Below, piece by piece: positions 42,273 through 50,172 of a DNA stretch of 64,000 bases. Source of the stretch: Mucilaginibacter ginsenosidivorax (GTDB taxonomy: Bacteria; Bacteroidota; Bacteroidia; Sphingobacteriales; Sphingobacteriaceae); contig NZ_CP042437.1 of the NCBI RefSeq assembly GCF_007971525.1, positions 5,580,001 to 5,644,000 of the forward strand. Reading direction: 5' to 3'. The notes under the pieces were generated by a model. That model was given only the letters and a program-made list of their open reading frames with translations. It searched no databases and was not told where the DNA came from. Both the position numbers and the translations under genes were made by a program. Every line of letters begins with the position of its first letter. The first letter of the stretch is position 1.

Positions 42273-42604
42273 CTAAAAAAAAGTGCCTTTTTTAACTGTG
42301 AAAAGAAATACTTCATCTCCTTCGTGGGTCAATGACAGCGTATCACTATTAGCATTCTTGTAAACAGAATCGCCCTTTACGGCTAATTTGTCCAATGGTG
42401 TATTTGTAGATAAAGAAACGGGATAATTCGGTATTCCTCGCTTCCGACAAATAACATAACGTACTCTCTGTATCGGTATACGGTATCTACTTTACCGTCA
42501 ATTTTTGCTTTATGAAACTCTTCATATTTGCCTTTTCTTGCGGAGTATAAGAATAATACAAGTAGAGCGAGCCCAATAAGAAATAAATAGAACTTTTTAT
42601 TCAT
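42273..42604 (-). pseudogene. Small membrane protein gene, frameshifted
   Basis: The frame from ATG 42604 encodes a transmembrane start (MNKKFYLFLIGLALLVLFLY) and continues to VGSEEYR. It then enters an unnatural tail and stops at 42383. Shifting by one base near 42430 opens a protein-like continuation (YPVSLSTNTPLDKLAVKG, then LSLTHEGDEVFLFTVKKG) that ends at 42273. The gene therefore looks interrupted by a single-base frameshift, or the assembly has an error here. It is a minus-strand accessory gene between late genes. The original role is unknown; a membrane-anchored exclusion protein is possible. Confidence 0.6.
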
Positions 42605-42638
42605 TGTGCGTAAGCTTATCCGAAAATACAATATAAAA

Positions 42639-42646
42639 CCTATTAC
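42639..42646 (+). promoter_or_regulatory. CCTATTAC start-proximal element
   Basis: CCTATTAC starts 25 bases before the ATG at 42664. It is a member of the repeated CCTATTWCC set, without an obvious hairpin here. Confidence 0.4.
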
Positions 42647-42663
42647 TCACTAACAACAACAAA

Positions 42664-43326
42664 ATGAATTATAAAGAACTATTAAACAAACTGCCTTCAA
42701 GTTGGGAACAGCTTAAATTGAAGGACTATATCAAGTTAAGCCCGGTGCTTAATGCTGCCGATACCGAAGGTGAATTGGTTGATGATGACATCTACACCAT
42801 CAAACACTTATCTGATTTGGATATGAGCGTTCAAATCATCAGCCTGTTAACTGATACCGATATTGAAGATATTGAAGCGTTATCGATGTTAGAGGTTAAC
42901 CAACTGATTGAGAAATTAGCCTTTATCGGCACCGTACCCAAAACTGGTAAACCTAAAATAGCCTACAAACCTTTTGATGAATTGAGTTATGATAACTTCA
43001 TTACATTTCAGAAACTAAGTGTGGATTTTACGGAAGAAGGTATTTTGTCATCAGCTATAGGTAACCTGCCAGTAATGTTATCATTGTTTGCCAAAGACCC
43101 TAATCATAACCCTGAATTCATTTTTAACTTATCAATGCCAGAGGTCATCAACGGTTTTTTTTCTGTCAAGAGGAACACCGAAAAGTATTTACAACGTTTG
43201 GAGCGTTCTTCGTTGTTAAAGAAACACCTGATGTTCTGGAAAGTGATTCCGTTAGTAGTGACCCAATATTTCAGGAATCGCAAAGCATCGAAGCTGAATT
43301 TTCATCTCGATGGAACTATTGGCTAA
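42664..43326 (+). CDS. Phage late protein, candidate tail-assembly chaperone (short form)
   Basis: This 220-residue helical, acidic soluble protein begins NYKELLNKLPSSWEQLKLKDY, a start often seen in Bacteroidota phage late proteins. The zero-frame end (VVTQYFRNRKASKLNFHL) looks less natural than the overlapping -1 frame. A canonical slippery heptamer T-TTT-TTT sits at codons 165-166 (43155-43161). Tail-assembly chaperones of siphoviruses have exactly this two-product organisation, but here the gene is far from the tape measure gene. The chaperone role is an inference from the frameshift. Confidence 0.65.
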   Translation: MNYKELLNKLPSSWEQLKLKDYIKLSPVLNAADTEGELVDDDIYTIKHLSDLDMSVQIISLLTDTDIEDIEALSMLEVNQLIEKLAFIGTVPKTGKPKIAYKPFDELSYDNFITFQKLSVDFTEEGILSSAIGNLPVMLSLFAKDPNHNPEFIFNLSMPEVINGFFSVKRNTEKYLQRLERSSLLKKHLMFWKVIPLVVTQYFRNRKASKLNFHLDGTIG

Positions 43327-43469
43327 TCGGAAAAAGTGTATCCGAATTTACGTTACAACCCTTTTGGCAGGTATTAGAAGACAATGTTTGCAATGTTTTA
43401 ACGGTTGCAACCCTGCTTAAAGAACAGGTGACATTAGAAGAAAATCGTAATGGTAAAATCAGTTCATAA
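43128..43469 (+). CDS. -1 frameshift extension of the 42664 gene (long form)
   Basis: The -1 frame is open from 43128 to TAA 43467-43469 and contains no ATG, GTG or TTG near its beginning, so it cannot be an ordinary separate gene. It reads as convincing protein (ESDSVSSDPIFQESQSIEAE, then WNYWLIGKSVSEFTLQPFWQ). Slippage at the T7 heptamer 43155-43161 would give a 268-residue fusion: 166 residues of the first frame plus 102 of this one. The slip position is inferred; other slip points in 43128-43240 are possible. Confidence 0.65.
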   Translation, partial: LINARGHQRFFFCQEEHRKVFTTFGAFFVVKETPDVLESDSVSSDPIFQESQSIEAEFSSRWNYWLIGKSVSEFTLQPFWQVLEDNVCNVLTVATLLKEQVTLEENRNGKISS

Positions 43470-43546
43470 TATCGATTGTAAGTACTTTTAAGGCTATCAA
43501 ATAACAAACGATACAAGTTGTCATCAACCAATAAATAACCCCGTAT

Positions 43547-44182
43547 ATGGCTCAGAATCTATCACAGGCGAACGCTAAAGCCCTCGATGCTTTAGGCGTT
43601 AGCAAAAGCGATTTTACTACTGAATTATCGGTGGTTGAATCCGTATGCGGTGCTTTTACCCTTTCGATAAATGAGAATATTCAATCAATCCCCAACTTTG
43701 TAAACTCTGGCAAAATTGAAAACCTTACTCTGGAATCAGCCGGTGACGAAGTACATATAAAAGGCTCTCAACACCTGCTTTATCAGTACCGGGGCGTTAA
43801 TGGTGCCAAAGAAAAATTATACGATACCCCTTATTCATACGGTGATAGAAAACCACCTATGCAGGTGTTTCTAACTTGGATTCAGGAAAAGAATATCAGA
43901 ATGGTTGATAATCCTAAATACTATGGTGATGCTTCACCATTTAAAGAGGTAACCGAAGATAAGCAGCAAGAAAAATTAGCTTGGATGATGGTTAATACGG
44001 TGTTCAACAAAGGTCTTAAACCTCACCCGGCAATTAAGTGGGATGAAGAAAAGGAACAGCTTAAAAAGGATTTAAAGGAAAAGGCTAAAGGTTTTGTTAT
44101 TCAGAAATTGAAAACAGAAATCTATAATAAATACGGTGATAGGGTTGATGACAAAAATTTTAATGCAGGGATGCTTTTTTAA
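43547..44182 (+). CDS. Phage late protein, 211 aa, unknown
   Basis: This 211-residue soluble protein begins MAQNLSQANAKALDALGVSK and has a beta-rich centre (LTLESAGDEVHIKGSQHLLYQY). Its basic helical C-terminus includes KEKAKGFVIQKLKTEIYNKYG. Its place between the frameshifted protein and tail proteins suggests a virion or tail-completion component. No family recognised. Its last 23 bases overlap the end of a convergent membrane-protein gene. Confidence 0.6.
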   Translation: MAQNLSQANAKALDALGVSKSDFTTELSVVESVCGAFTLSINENIQSIPNFVNSGKIENLTLESAGDEVHIKGSQHLLYQYRGVNGAKEKLYDTPYSYGDRKPPMQVFLTWIQEKNIRMVDNPKYYGDASPFKEVTEDKQQEKLAWMMVNTVFNKGLKPHPAIKWDEEKEQLKKDLKEKAKGFVIQKLKTEIYNKYGDRVDDKNFNAGMLF

Positions 44183-44990
44183 CTTCTGATTGGGGATATA
44201 TTTCTGTAATTTGAGTTTTATCGTTGTAGAAAATTATATAATTTTTAGTTTTTCCAATATAGAAATAGCAAGAATCTGATTTGATTAGAACTTCTGCTTT
44301 AGAGATAGGGTTCAAAATTGTGATTGAGGTGCCGGTATTATGTGATTCAATGGATTGTTGTATGTTTTTAATCGCAGAGAAAAGTGCTGTTTCTGATAGT
44401 ATTATTATAGCTAAAACGAATGTTGAAAGATTTTTATATTTAAGTATCGAAAAATAGGAATTTATTGTCAAAAAGTTAAAAAAAATTGCCACGAACAGAC
44501 TAACACATATAGATAACTGTTCTAACATCTCTAAAGAATCTAATCGGTTAAAAACTTTATGATTTCGCCACTCCTCAAAAAACATAAATATTGAAACTAA
44601 AAAGAGCGATACAATACTTGACCCAACTATTATATTATAGTTTGGCTTTTTATATCTGTTCAGTATAAAAGTCATTGCAGCTAATATTTCAGCATAAACC
44701 TTTATAGGATATTTCAATAGGTTTATCGATATAATTAGTATAACTACTACAAAAATTGAGCGAAGTAAATTACCCAATGCTATATTCACAGCTTCGCTGA
44801 TATCTATTAATGACAAAATATCAAGATTGAAATATTGATAATAGACTATCATCTTAATTATTCCAATTAGATAACTCATTACGAGAAAAAGCGGTATATA
44901 AAACAAGAAAGATGACACAATGTCTTTTTCCGGTTCAGTAAATTTTTTAGGGTATTTAGTGCGAGGAAAATATATTTCGTACTTATTCAT
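44160..44990 (-). CDS. Multi-pass membrane protein, accessory (276 aa)
   Basis: This 276-residue protein has four to six hydrophobic helices, including IPLFLVMSYLIGIIKMIVY, SIFVVVILIISINLL, IIVGSSIVSLFLVSIFMFF and LSICVSLFVAIFFNFL. A soluble C-terminal domain of about 60 residues carries strands (SCYFYIGKTKNYIIFYNDK). It is on the opposite strand to the late genes, overlapping the end of the gene at 43547. Such insertions are typical of morons expressed in the lysogen. An exclusion or defence function is possible but not shown. Confidence 0.65.
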   Translation of the reverse strand: MNKYEIYFPRTKYPKKFTEPEKDIVSSFLFYIPLFLVMSYLIGIIKMIVYYQYFNLDILSLIDISEAVNIALGNLLRSIFVVVILIISINLLKYPIKVYAEILAAMTFILNRYKKPNYNIIVGSSIVSLFLVSIFMFFEEWRNHKVFNRLDSLEMLEQLSICVSLFVAIFFNFLTINSYFSILKYKNLSTFVLAIIILSETALFSAIKNIQQSIESHNTGTSITILNPISKAEVLIKSDSCYFYIGKTKNYIIFYNDKTQITEIYPQSEVKKASLH

Positions 44991-45041
44991 AGTGATAGAG
45001 GTTTTTCCAAATATAACTAATTACCCTACCAAATCATATTA

Positions 45042-45058
45042 CCTATCCAAAAGGATAG
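45042..45058 (+). promoter_or_regulatory. CCTATCC hairpin abutting start codon
   Basis: CTATCC (45043-45048), loop AAAA and GGATAG (45053-45058) form a perfect 6-bp hairpin directly adjoining the ATG at 45059. Confidence 0.6.
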
Positions 45059-46291
45059 ATGATTACATTCACCAAAACACCACAAAAGCACACGCCGGCC
45101 AATAATCCGATTATATTTCAGGTATCATCTGATAACACCGCTATACAGTTTTTTCAGGTACAGGTTCAGGCTGATGATAACAGCATCATAGCTAATTTAA
45201 GGCTTTATACAACCCCGGCGAATCGTACCAGTAGCTTTACAGACCTTTCAAGTATTCTTTCAAACGTTGTAAATTATCAACTTTTGCCTTCTGCTAACAT
45301 AGTTGATTCAACCTCGGCTATCCTACAAGCCTATAAACTGAAAGTAACTGAAAAGCTGTACGGTGATGCAGGTATTGTTGATGGTTCAACACTTACATCT
45401 GGTTTGTTTTATGTTTTTAACGGTTTGATTGATAAAATAAGCTTTAGCCAATACGATTATAAAAATTTCGTAGTTACCGCTACTGGTTCAACTACCAATT
45501 TTTTAACCAATAAACCCCAAATCAGTAACGTATACCGTACATCAACCGAATATCTATATTTTTTAAATGATGGTATCCCCGGATATTTAAGCTATAACTT
45601 TTATGGTTTTAATAATTCACCCATAGGTAGTGTTAGCTATAGCCTCTCAGGTCATACCACAGGCGCAACCAGAGTAGATATAAGCCCTAATGTAATTGAT
45701 ACTGCATACGGTTTAAATTTAGGTGGGGAATTTGGCGATATGTTTGATACTCCCTTTGGTTCAAATTATAATATAAGTACCTCCAACTATTTTACTGTAG
45801 GTGTTACCGATTTATCAGGCAATACTAAAAGCGTTTTAAGAACTTATATCTTAAAAGATACTGGCTGTAAAAATGTTCCTGTTCAAATAATGTTTGCTAA
45901 TCAATTAGGGGGGTATGATTCTTTAATGATGTTTAATCCCCGTGAAACAATTGATGTTACTAAAACCAGTTTAACAAAGAACCCTTTAACCCTAAATTCA
46001 GGGGTTTACACTGATAATTTCAATAATGTTTTTAATGATGAATCAGAAGTTATAAATGTTCAATCTGTTTCAACTTTTAAGGTAATTTCAGATGCCCTTA
46101 GAGATAATGAAGCTATTTGGTTAAAAGAGTTAATCAAAAGCCCCAAGGTATTTATCAGATTAAGAAACGGGATGTTTTACCCTATAACGGTTACCAACTT
46201 GAATTACCCGGTACAGCAAAAACGATATTCAACATCTTTAATCAGGTTGGAGTTAACTTTTACTATTAACGATACCGGAATCAGCTTTTAA
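45059..46291 (+). CDS. Probable phage tail/baseplate protein, 410 aa
   Basis: This 410-residue protein is beta-rich and asparagine/serine/threonine-rich. The N-terminal half has repeated strands (FFQVQVQADDNSIIANLRLY). The C-terminal part (IKSPKVFIRLRNGMFYPITV, YSTSLIRLELTFTIND) resembles baseplate or distal-tail proteins of Bacteroidota phages. It precedes the tail fibre gene and ends in a terminator. Role inferred from composition and place. Confidence 0.6.
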   Translation: MITFTKTPQKHTPANNPIIFQVSSDNTAIQFFQVQVQADDNSIIANLRLYTTPANRTSSFTDLSSILSNVVNYQLLPSANIVDSTSAILQAYKLKVTEKLYGDAGIVDGSTLTSGLFYVFNGLIDKISFSQYDYKNFVVTATGSTTNFLTNKPQISNVYRTSTEYLYFLNDGIPGYLSYNFYGFNNSPIGSVSYSLSGHTTGATRVDISPNVIDTAYGLNLGGEFGDMFDTPFGSNYNISTSNYFTVGVTDLSGNTKSVLRTYILKDTGCKNVPVQIMFANQLGGYDSLMMFNPRETIDVTKTSLTKNPLTLNSGVYTDNFNNVFNDESEVINVQSVSTFKVISDALRDNEAIWLKELIKSPKVFIRLRNGMFYPITVTNLNYPVQQKRYSTSLIRLELTFTINDTGISF

Positions 46292-46299
46292 AAAAGGTT

Positions 46300-46328
46300 A
46301 AGTCCGGTCGCAATAGCCGGGCTTTTTT
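46300..46328 (+). terminator. Intrinsic terminator
   Basis: AAGTCCGG (46300-46307) pairs with CCGGGCTT (46317-46324) with one G-T pair, followed by T run. Confidence 0.8.
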
Positions 46329-46340
46329 ATTAGTGATAAA

Positions 46341-46362
46341 CCTATTTCCTTCAAAAAGAAAT
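46341..46362 (+). promoter_or_regulatory. CCTATTTCC start-proximal element/hairpin
   Basis: CCTATTTCC begins at 46341. ATTTC (46344-46348) pairs with GAAAT (46358-46362), two bases before the ATG at 46365. It lies just after the terminator of the previous gene. Confidence 0.55.
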
Positions 46363-46364
46363 CA

Positions 46365-49088
46365 ATGGATATTACTAATTATCTTTCTGGCATAACAGCC
46401 AATATAACAAGTGAAACAGCACCTAAATCAATCCCGGCTACCGTTGTTGGCAATGCATTTACCAATTTAGCTAATTTAACAAAAACAGCAGTTGAACAAA
46501 AATTAGATATAACTGGTTCAACAATTTTCCTAACAGGGGTCACTAACTCACAAGTAACAGCCGCTATTGGTTATATTCCCGGTAATGTTAACGCAACAAT
46601 CACTACATCAAAGAATTTATTCAATTTGAATGATTCCAACGTTTCGTTGGGACACGCCTTGTTGCCGGGTAATACTGTACCTGTTGTAAATGCTAATTAT
46701 AATACTACTGGTTTTATACCTGTGGTGGCGGGTTCAGCGTACACGATGACCTATAAGGGTAATATTCAATGGTACAATAGTGCATTTGGTTTTGTTGCAG
46801 AATCTTTATCAACTGATACTGGTAAAACCCAAACAGCACCTACAGGTTCATTATACGTAAGGTGTAACGTGCTTTTAGCAAACTGGAATTTATTTCAATT
46901 TGAATCCGGTACAGCAAGTACGGTGTATACGGCGTGGACTGCACCTGTAAAAATACTTACAGGCTATCAGGCTGATTCTATATCAGCAGCATTAGCAACA
47001 AGTTTGGCAGTTCAGCCTAATTCAATAACACCAGAATTAACAACTTTTTTCGATGTTAGCCCGAACTTATTTAACCCCGCAGACCCTGATGTTTTATTAG
47101 GATATTCTTTGGCAAGCGGCGGCGCATCACAAGTAAATGCAGCCTTCAATTTAACTGGTTATATCCCGGTAACCGCAAACAGTACTATCAGTGTGAGTTA
47201 TAAAAACTCAATGAGTTATTACACCTCTGGTAAGGTTTTTATATCAAGTTCACCACAATCAGACACCAATAAACAACAGGTAGTCCCAACGGGTGCTGCA
47301 TTTGTTAAATGTAACGTAGCTTTAGCAAGTTGGGCTACTTTCCAGTTAGAGGTAGGTTCATCAAATACCAGTTACCAACCTTATGGAATAAAAACTATAA
47401 AATCGGTTAACCTGCCAACTACTACAGCTGTTACCGTAACACCAACTTATAATTACACCAACGGTACGGCACAACTATTTTTAAAAGAAGCTTTAACATC
47501 GGAAAAACAGGTTTTTAAAATCGGTATCAATGGTGATAGTATTTTAGACAGTGGTCATCAAATCATATCATTTCCTGATGAATTCGGTTTAGGTAAATAT
47601 CAACAAGGTTATGGTTATTTATCTTATGATGGTATTGAACGCAGGATGTACAATTATCTAAACTTTAATAAACCAATTTGGGCAAATGCTTTATTAACCA
47701 CAGCGTGGACTTATACGGGAACAGTTTCAAACACCGTTTCGGCTATTATGCCAAATATTGAACCTATGAAGCTGTTAGCGGATAGTACGTCTGGTAATAC
47801 AGCTTCTGTATCTATTACAGGTTATCAGACTGCAGTTTTTGTATTTGAAGGTGGTGCAAGTGGTACCACCGGACAAACTGGCGTTGTTAATATAACTGTT
47901 TCCGTTAACGGTGGTAGCTTTGTAAATCCATCCACAATTTTAAAAGGTAATTTAACTAAAAGAGGTTTTGGCACTACTCAGATATTTGACCCCGCTGTTG
48001 ATACTTTTGATACGTCTTTTGTGCAGCCAAATACGATACAAGCTGATAATACCTATTCAAGTGAAATTGAATTATTTTATAATGGTTTATCAACTGGTAA
48101 TACTTATACATTTAAAATTACCAGAGCAGCAGCAGCTTTACCAGTTAGACTATGGGGATGTTACTATTTTACAGGACAAACGCTTATTGTGCATAACAGG
48201 ACTAAGCCGGGGTTCAATTGGGTACTGCTAAAAAATCAATTTTACAGCGATTTTGTCCTTAGTAATACAGATTGGGTAATTATGCAGTCACCGATGTATC
48301 ACGACCCTGATTTAACTACCGCCGAAACTAATATGAATGCGTTTATAGCTAATGTTAAAAGCTATGGCGTAAAATTGTGTTTAACATCTTGCCCCGGTGC
48401 AGGTGTTGCGACTACAGGTTCAGCAGCAGCTATTTTAGGCGATACCAACAGTTCATTTTATGTGCCGGGTATGCAGTTCTATACGTATTTCAATAGGTTG
48501 AGAAAATTTAATGTGAATACGATAGCAAGCGGTAGTACGCCTGTATATGGTGACGTATATAATGTTACTATTAGTGGTACAACTTACCCTGTAACAATAA
48601 CAGCCGGGGCTACTTCGACACTTATCAATGTAAATGTTCTTGAAAATTTCCCGCAAGCCCCTAATTTCCCTTTTACTTTAACAAAAGTATCTGGTAATTC
48701 TGGTAGCACATCAGCAATGACCGTTACCTCACAATTAGGTTTTTATACGATGGAGCAACACCGGGATTTAATCAGGAAGGTATGTTATCAGCAGAATTTG
48801 CGTTTTGTAGATTTACTTCAAGCGTTCGCAGATTTAACAGCGACTTTAGGTGAATCGCAATCAACATCTGCTTATACAATGGATAGCGGACACCCATTAT
48901 ATGCATCTGTTTTAGCTGCATCCGGCAACCAGTCAAGTTATCCGGGTTTATCAGCCCCTTTCCAAATGAACTACCTGTCAAACTATTTCAATTTGGGTGA
49001 CGGTCACCATTTACAGTACCCTGCGCAAATCTATATCTATAATGTGCTAAGAATGGAATTGTTGGGTAATTGTGCTTTTAAAAGTTAA
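46365..49088 (+). CDS. Phage tail fibre/receptor-binding protein with SGNH hydrolase domain
   Basis: This 907-residue protein has three parts. An N-terminal adaptor covers about 1-80. Two diverged copies of a ~115-residue beta module follow (from KNLFNLNDSNVSLGHALLPG and PNLFNPADPDVLLGYSLASG, each ending near LANWNLFQFE / LASWATFQLE). The third part is a GDSL/SGNH esterase domain with nucleophile S392 in INGDSILDSG and a catalytic D879-x-x-H882 in GDGHHLQYP. An extra beta insertion (about 720-780) splits the esterase. The likely role is attachment to and deacetylation of surface polysaccharide. Residues are visible; substrate is inferred. Confidence 0.78.
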   Translation: MDITNYLSGITANITSETAPKSIPATVVGNAFTNLANLTKTAVEQKLDITGSTIFLTGVTNSQVTAAIGYIPGNVNATITTSKNLFNLNDSNVSLGHALLPGNTVPVVNANYNTTGFIPVVAGSAYTMTYKGNIQWYNSAFGFVAESLSTDTGKTQTAPTGSLYVRCNVLLANWNLFQFESGTASTVYTAWTAPVKILTGYQADSISAALATSLAVQPNSITPELTTFFDVSPNLFNPADPDVLLGYSLASGGASQVNAAFNLTGYIPVTANSTISVSYKNSMSYYTSGKVFISSSPQSDTNKQQVVPTGAAFVKCNVALASWATFQLEVGSSNTSYQPYGIKTIKSVNLPTTTAVTVTPTYNYTNGTAQLFLKEALTSEKQVFKIGINGDSILDSGHQIISFPDEFGLGKYQQGYGYLSYDGIERRMYNYLNFNKPIWANALLTTAWTYTGTVSNTVSAIMPNIEPMKLLADSTSGNTASVSITGYQTAVFVFEGGASGTTGQTGVVNITVSVNGGSFVNPSTILKGNLTKRGFGTTQIFDPAVDTFDTSFVQPNTIQADNTYSSEIELFYNGLSTGNTYTFKITRAAAALPVRLWGCYYFTGQTLIVHNRTKPGFNWVLLKNQFYSDFVLSNTDWVIMQSPMYHDPDLTTAETNMNAFIANVKSYGVKLCLTSCPGAGVATTGSAAAILGDTNSSFYVPGMQFYTYFNRLRKFNVNTIASGSTPVYGDVYNVTISGTTYPVTITAGATSTLINVNVLENFPQAPNFPFTLTKVSGNSGSTSAMTVTSQLGFYTMEQHRDLIRKVCYQQNLRFVDLLQAFADLTATLGESQSTSAYTMDSGHPLYASVLAASGNQSSYPGLSAPFQMNYLSNYFNLGDGHHLQYPAQIYIYNVLRMELLGNCAFKS

Positions 49089-49114
49089 ATAATAACCTGT
49101 AAGGAAAATAACTT

Positions 49115-49142
49115 AAAGCTACTGAAATAAGTAGCTTTTTTA
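49115..49142 (+). terminator. Intrinsic terminator after the tail fibre gene
   Basis: AAAGCTACT (49115-49123) pairs with AGTAGCTTT (49130-49138), then T run. Confidence 0.85.
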
Positions 49143-49150
49143 TTTATATT

Positions 49151-49175
49151 GCGGTATCAACCAATCCCTTACCGC
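49151..49175 (+). promoter_or_regulatory. Start-proximal hairpin
   Basis: GCGGTA (49151-49156) pairs with TACCGC (49170-49175), one base before the ATG at 49177. The loop contains CCCTTACC, similar to the CCTATTACC element. Confidence 0.5.
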
Positions 49176-49176
49176 T

Positions 49177-49902
49177 ATGTTTAATTTACCCTTCCCTACC
49201 GACAGTCTTTACAAGTTCTGCTTTATGTTTGGATTGGCATTGATTGTTTTTTCATTTTATTTTAGAGAAAATCACCTAAACGTGTACGATAGAAAACAGG
49301 ATACTTATATTTTAGATTCTTTGAACAATAGGAAATTTGAAGACTCATTAAGTTGTGCAGATGATGACAAAACAATTGATAAAGCAATTAAATTTAACCT
49401 AAAAAGTGGACAAAAATCGGCATTGACGAGTGGAGATATTTCCAATGCATTGACGTTATTAAAATCAACTGATGGATTTAAACAAATATTACCAAAAGAT
49501 ACAGGAAGATATTTATCTCAATTTGACTATAATCTAAAATACGCCACCAGAAAAACCATCTCGTCGGATTCTTCAATATTAGAAACTTTAGGAGTCATTA
49601 TTCAAGCCAAAAACTTATTGCGAACCAGTCCAATAGATAAGATAATATATTATTATCAAAACAAGTTAGACGACAATTTTTTTATTTTTGAAATAATCAT
49701 CACTTTGGGATTCTCGCTATTTCTTCCCGGATTGTTCTTGTGGTACACTAAAACTCAGATAATACAAGATGAATTGTTAAAAATGCAGTTAGCGGAAGCA
49801 AGAATGAAATCTTCAAAGACCGAATCAAAACCCCCAATAACTGGCAGAAAACATTTTGACCCTAAAGTGTTACCCCGACCGGAGGCAAGAAATTTAAGGT
49901 AA
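49177..49902 (+). CDS. Two-pass membrane protein, accessory (241 aa)
   Basis: This 241-residue protein has hydrophobic helices near the N-terminus (FCFMFGLALIVFSFYF) and at about 165-190 (FEIIITLGFSLFLPGLFLWY). They flank a hydrophilic domain of about 130 residues, and a charged cytoplasmic tail follows. It is on the late strand with its own terminator upstream and start-proximal hairpin, between the tail fibre gene and a large tail protein gene. It does not look structural, so a lysogenic-conversion or exclusion role is possible. Family unknown. Confidence 0.6.
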   Translation: MFNLPFPTDSLYKFCFMFGLALIVFSFYFRENHLNVYDRKQDTYILDSLNNRKFEDSLSCADDDKTIDKAIKFNLKSGQKSALTSGDISNALTLLKSTDGFKQILPKDTGRYLSQFDYNLKYATRKTISSDSSILETLGVIIQAKNLLRTSPIDKIIYYYQNKLDDNFFIFEIIITLGFSLFLPGLFLWYTKTQIIQDELLKMQLAEARMKSSKTESKPPITGRKHFDPKVLPRPEARNLR

Positions 49903-49926
49903 AAATCTGCTTATGAAAAGTAACAG

Positions 49927-50127
49927 CTATTCAGATTTTGATAATTTAAATTCCTGTTCTGTAATTTCAGCGCAAAGTTTTATTAGTTCATCCCTATAAT
50001 AAGTTTCTTCCGGGGTTAATCTTTCATCTTTAAATAATCCTTCAAAACAATGCCGAAGGTCATTAAAAGTGTTTTCGTATTTAGCGTTATTCATATTTGC
50101 CATAGGATTATTTTTAAGGTCATCCAA
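49927..50127 (-). CDS. Small acidic prophage protein, 66 aa
   Basis: This 66-residue helical acidic protein (MDDLKNNPMANMNNAKYENT...) ends in ITEQEFKLSKSE. It is on the minus strand between late genes. It has no membrane segment and no known family. It could be a regulator or an inhibitor; nothing specific is visible. Confidence 0.5.
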   Translation of the reverse strand: MDDLKNNPMANMNNAKYENTFNDLRHCFEGLFKDERLTPEETYYRDELIKLCAEITEQEFKLSKSE

Positions 50128-50150
50128 AATTAGTAATCTTCGATACTTTC

Positions 50151-50172
50151 CCTATTTCCTTTAAAAAAGGAA
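50151..50172 (+). promoter_or_regulatory. CCTATTTCC hairpin overlapping start codon
   Basis: CCTATTTCC begins at 50151. TTCCTTT (50156-50162) pairs with AAAGGAA (50166-50172), whose last base is the A of the ATG at 50172. Confidence 0.6.
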
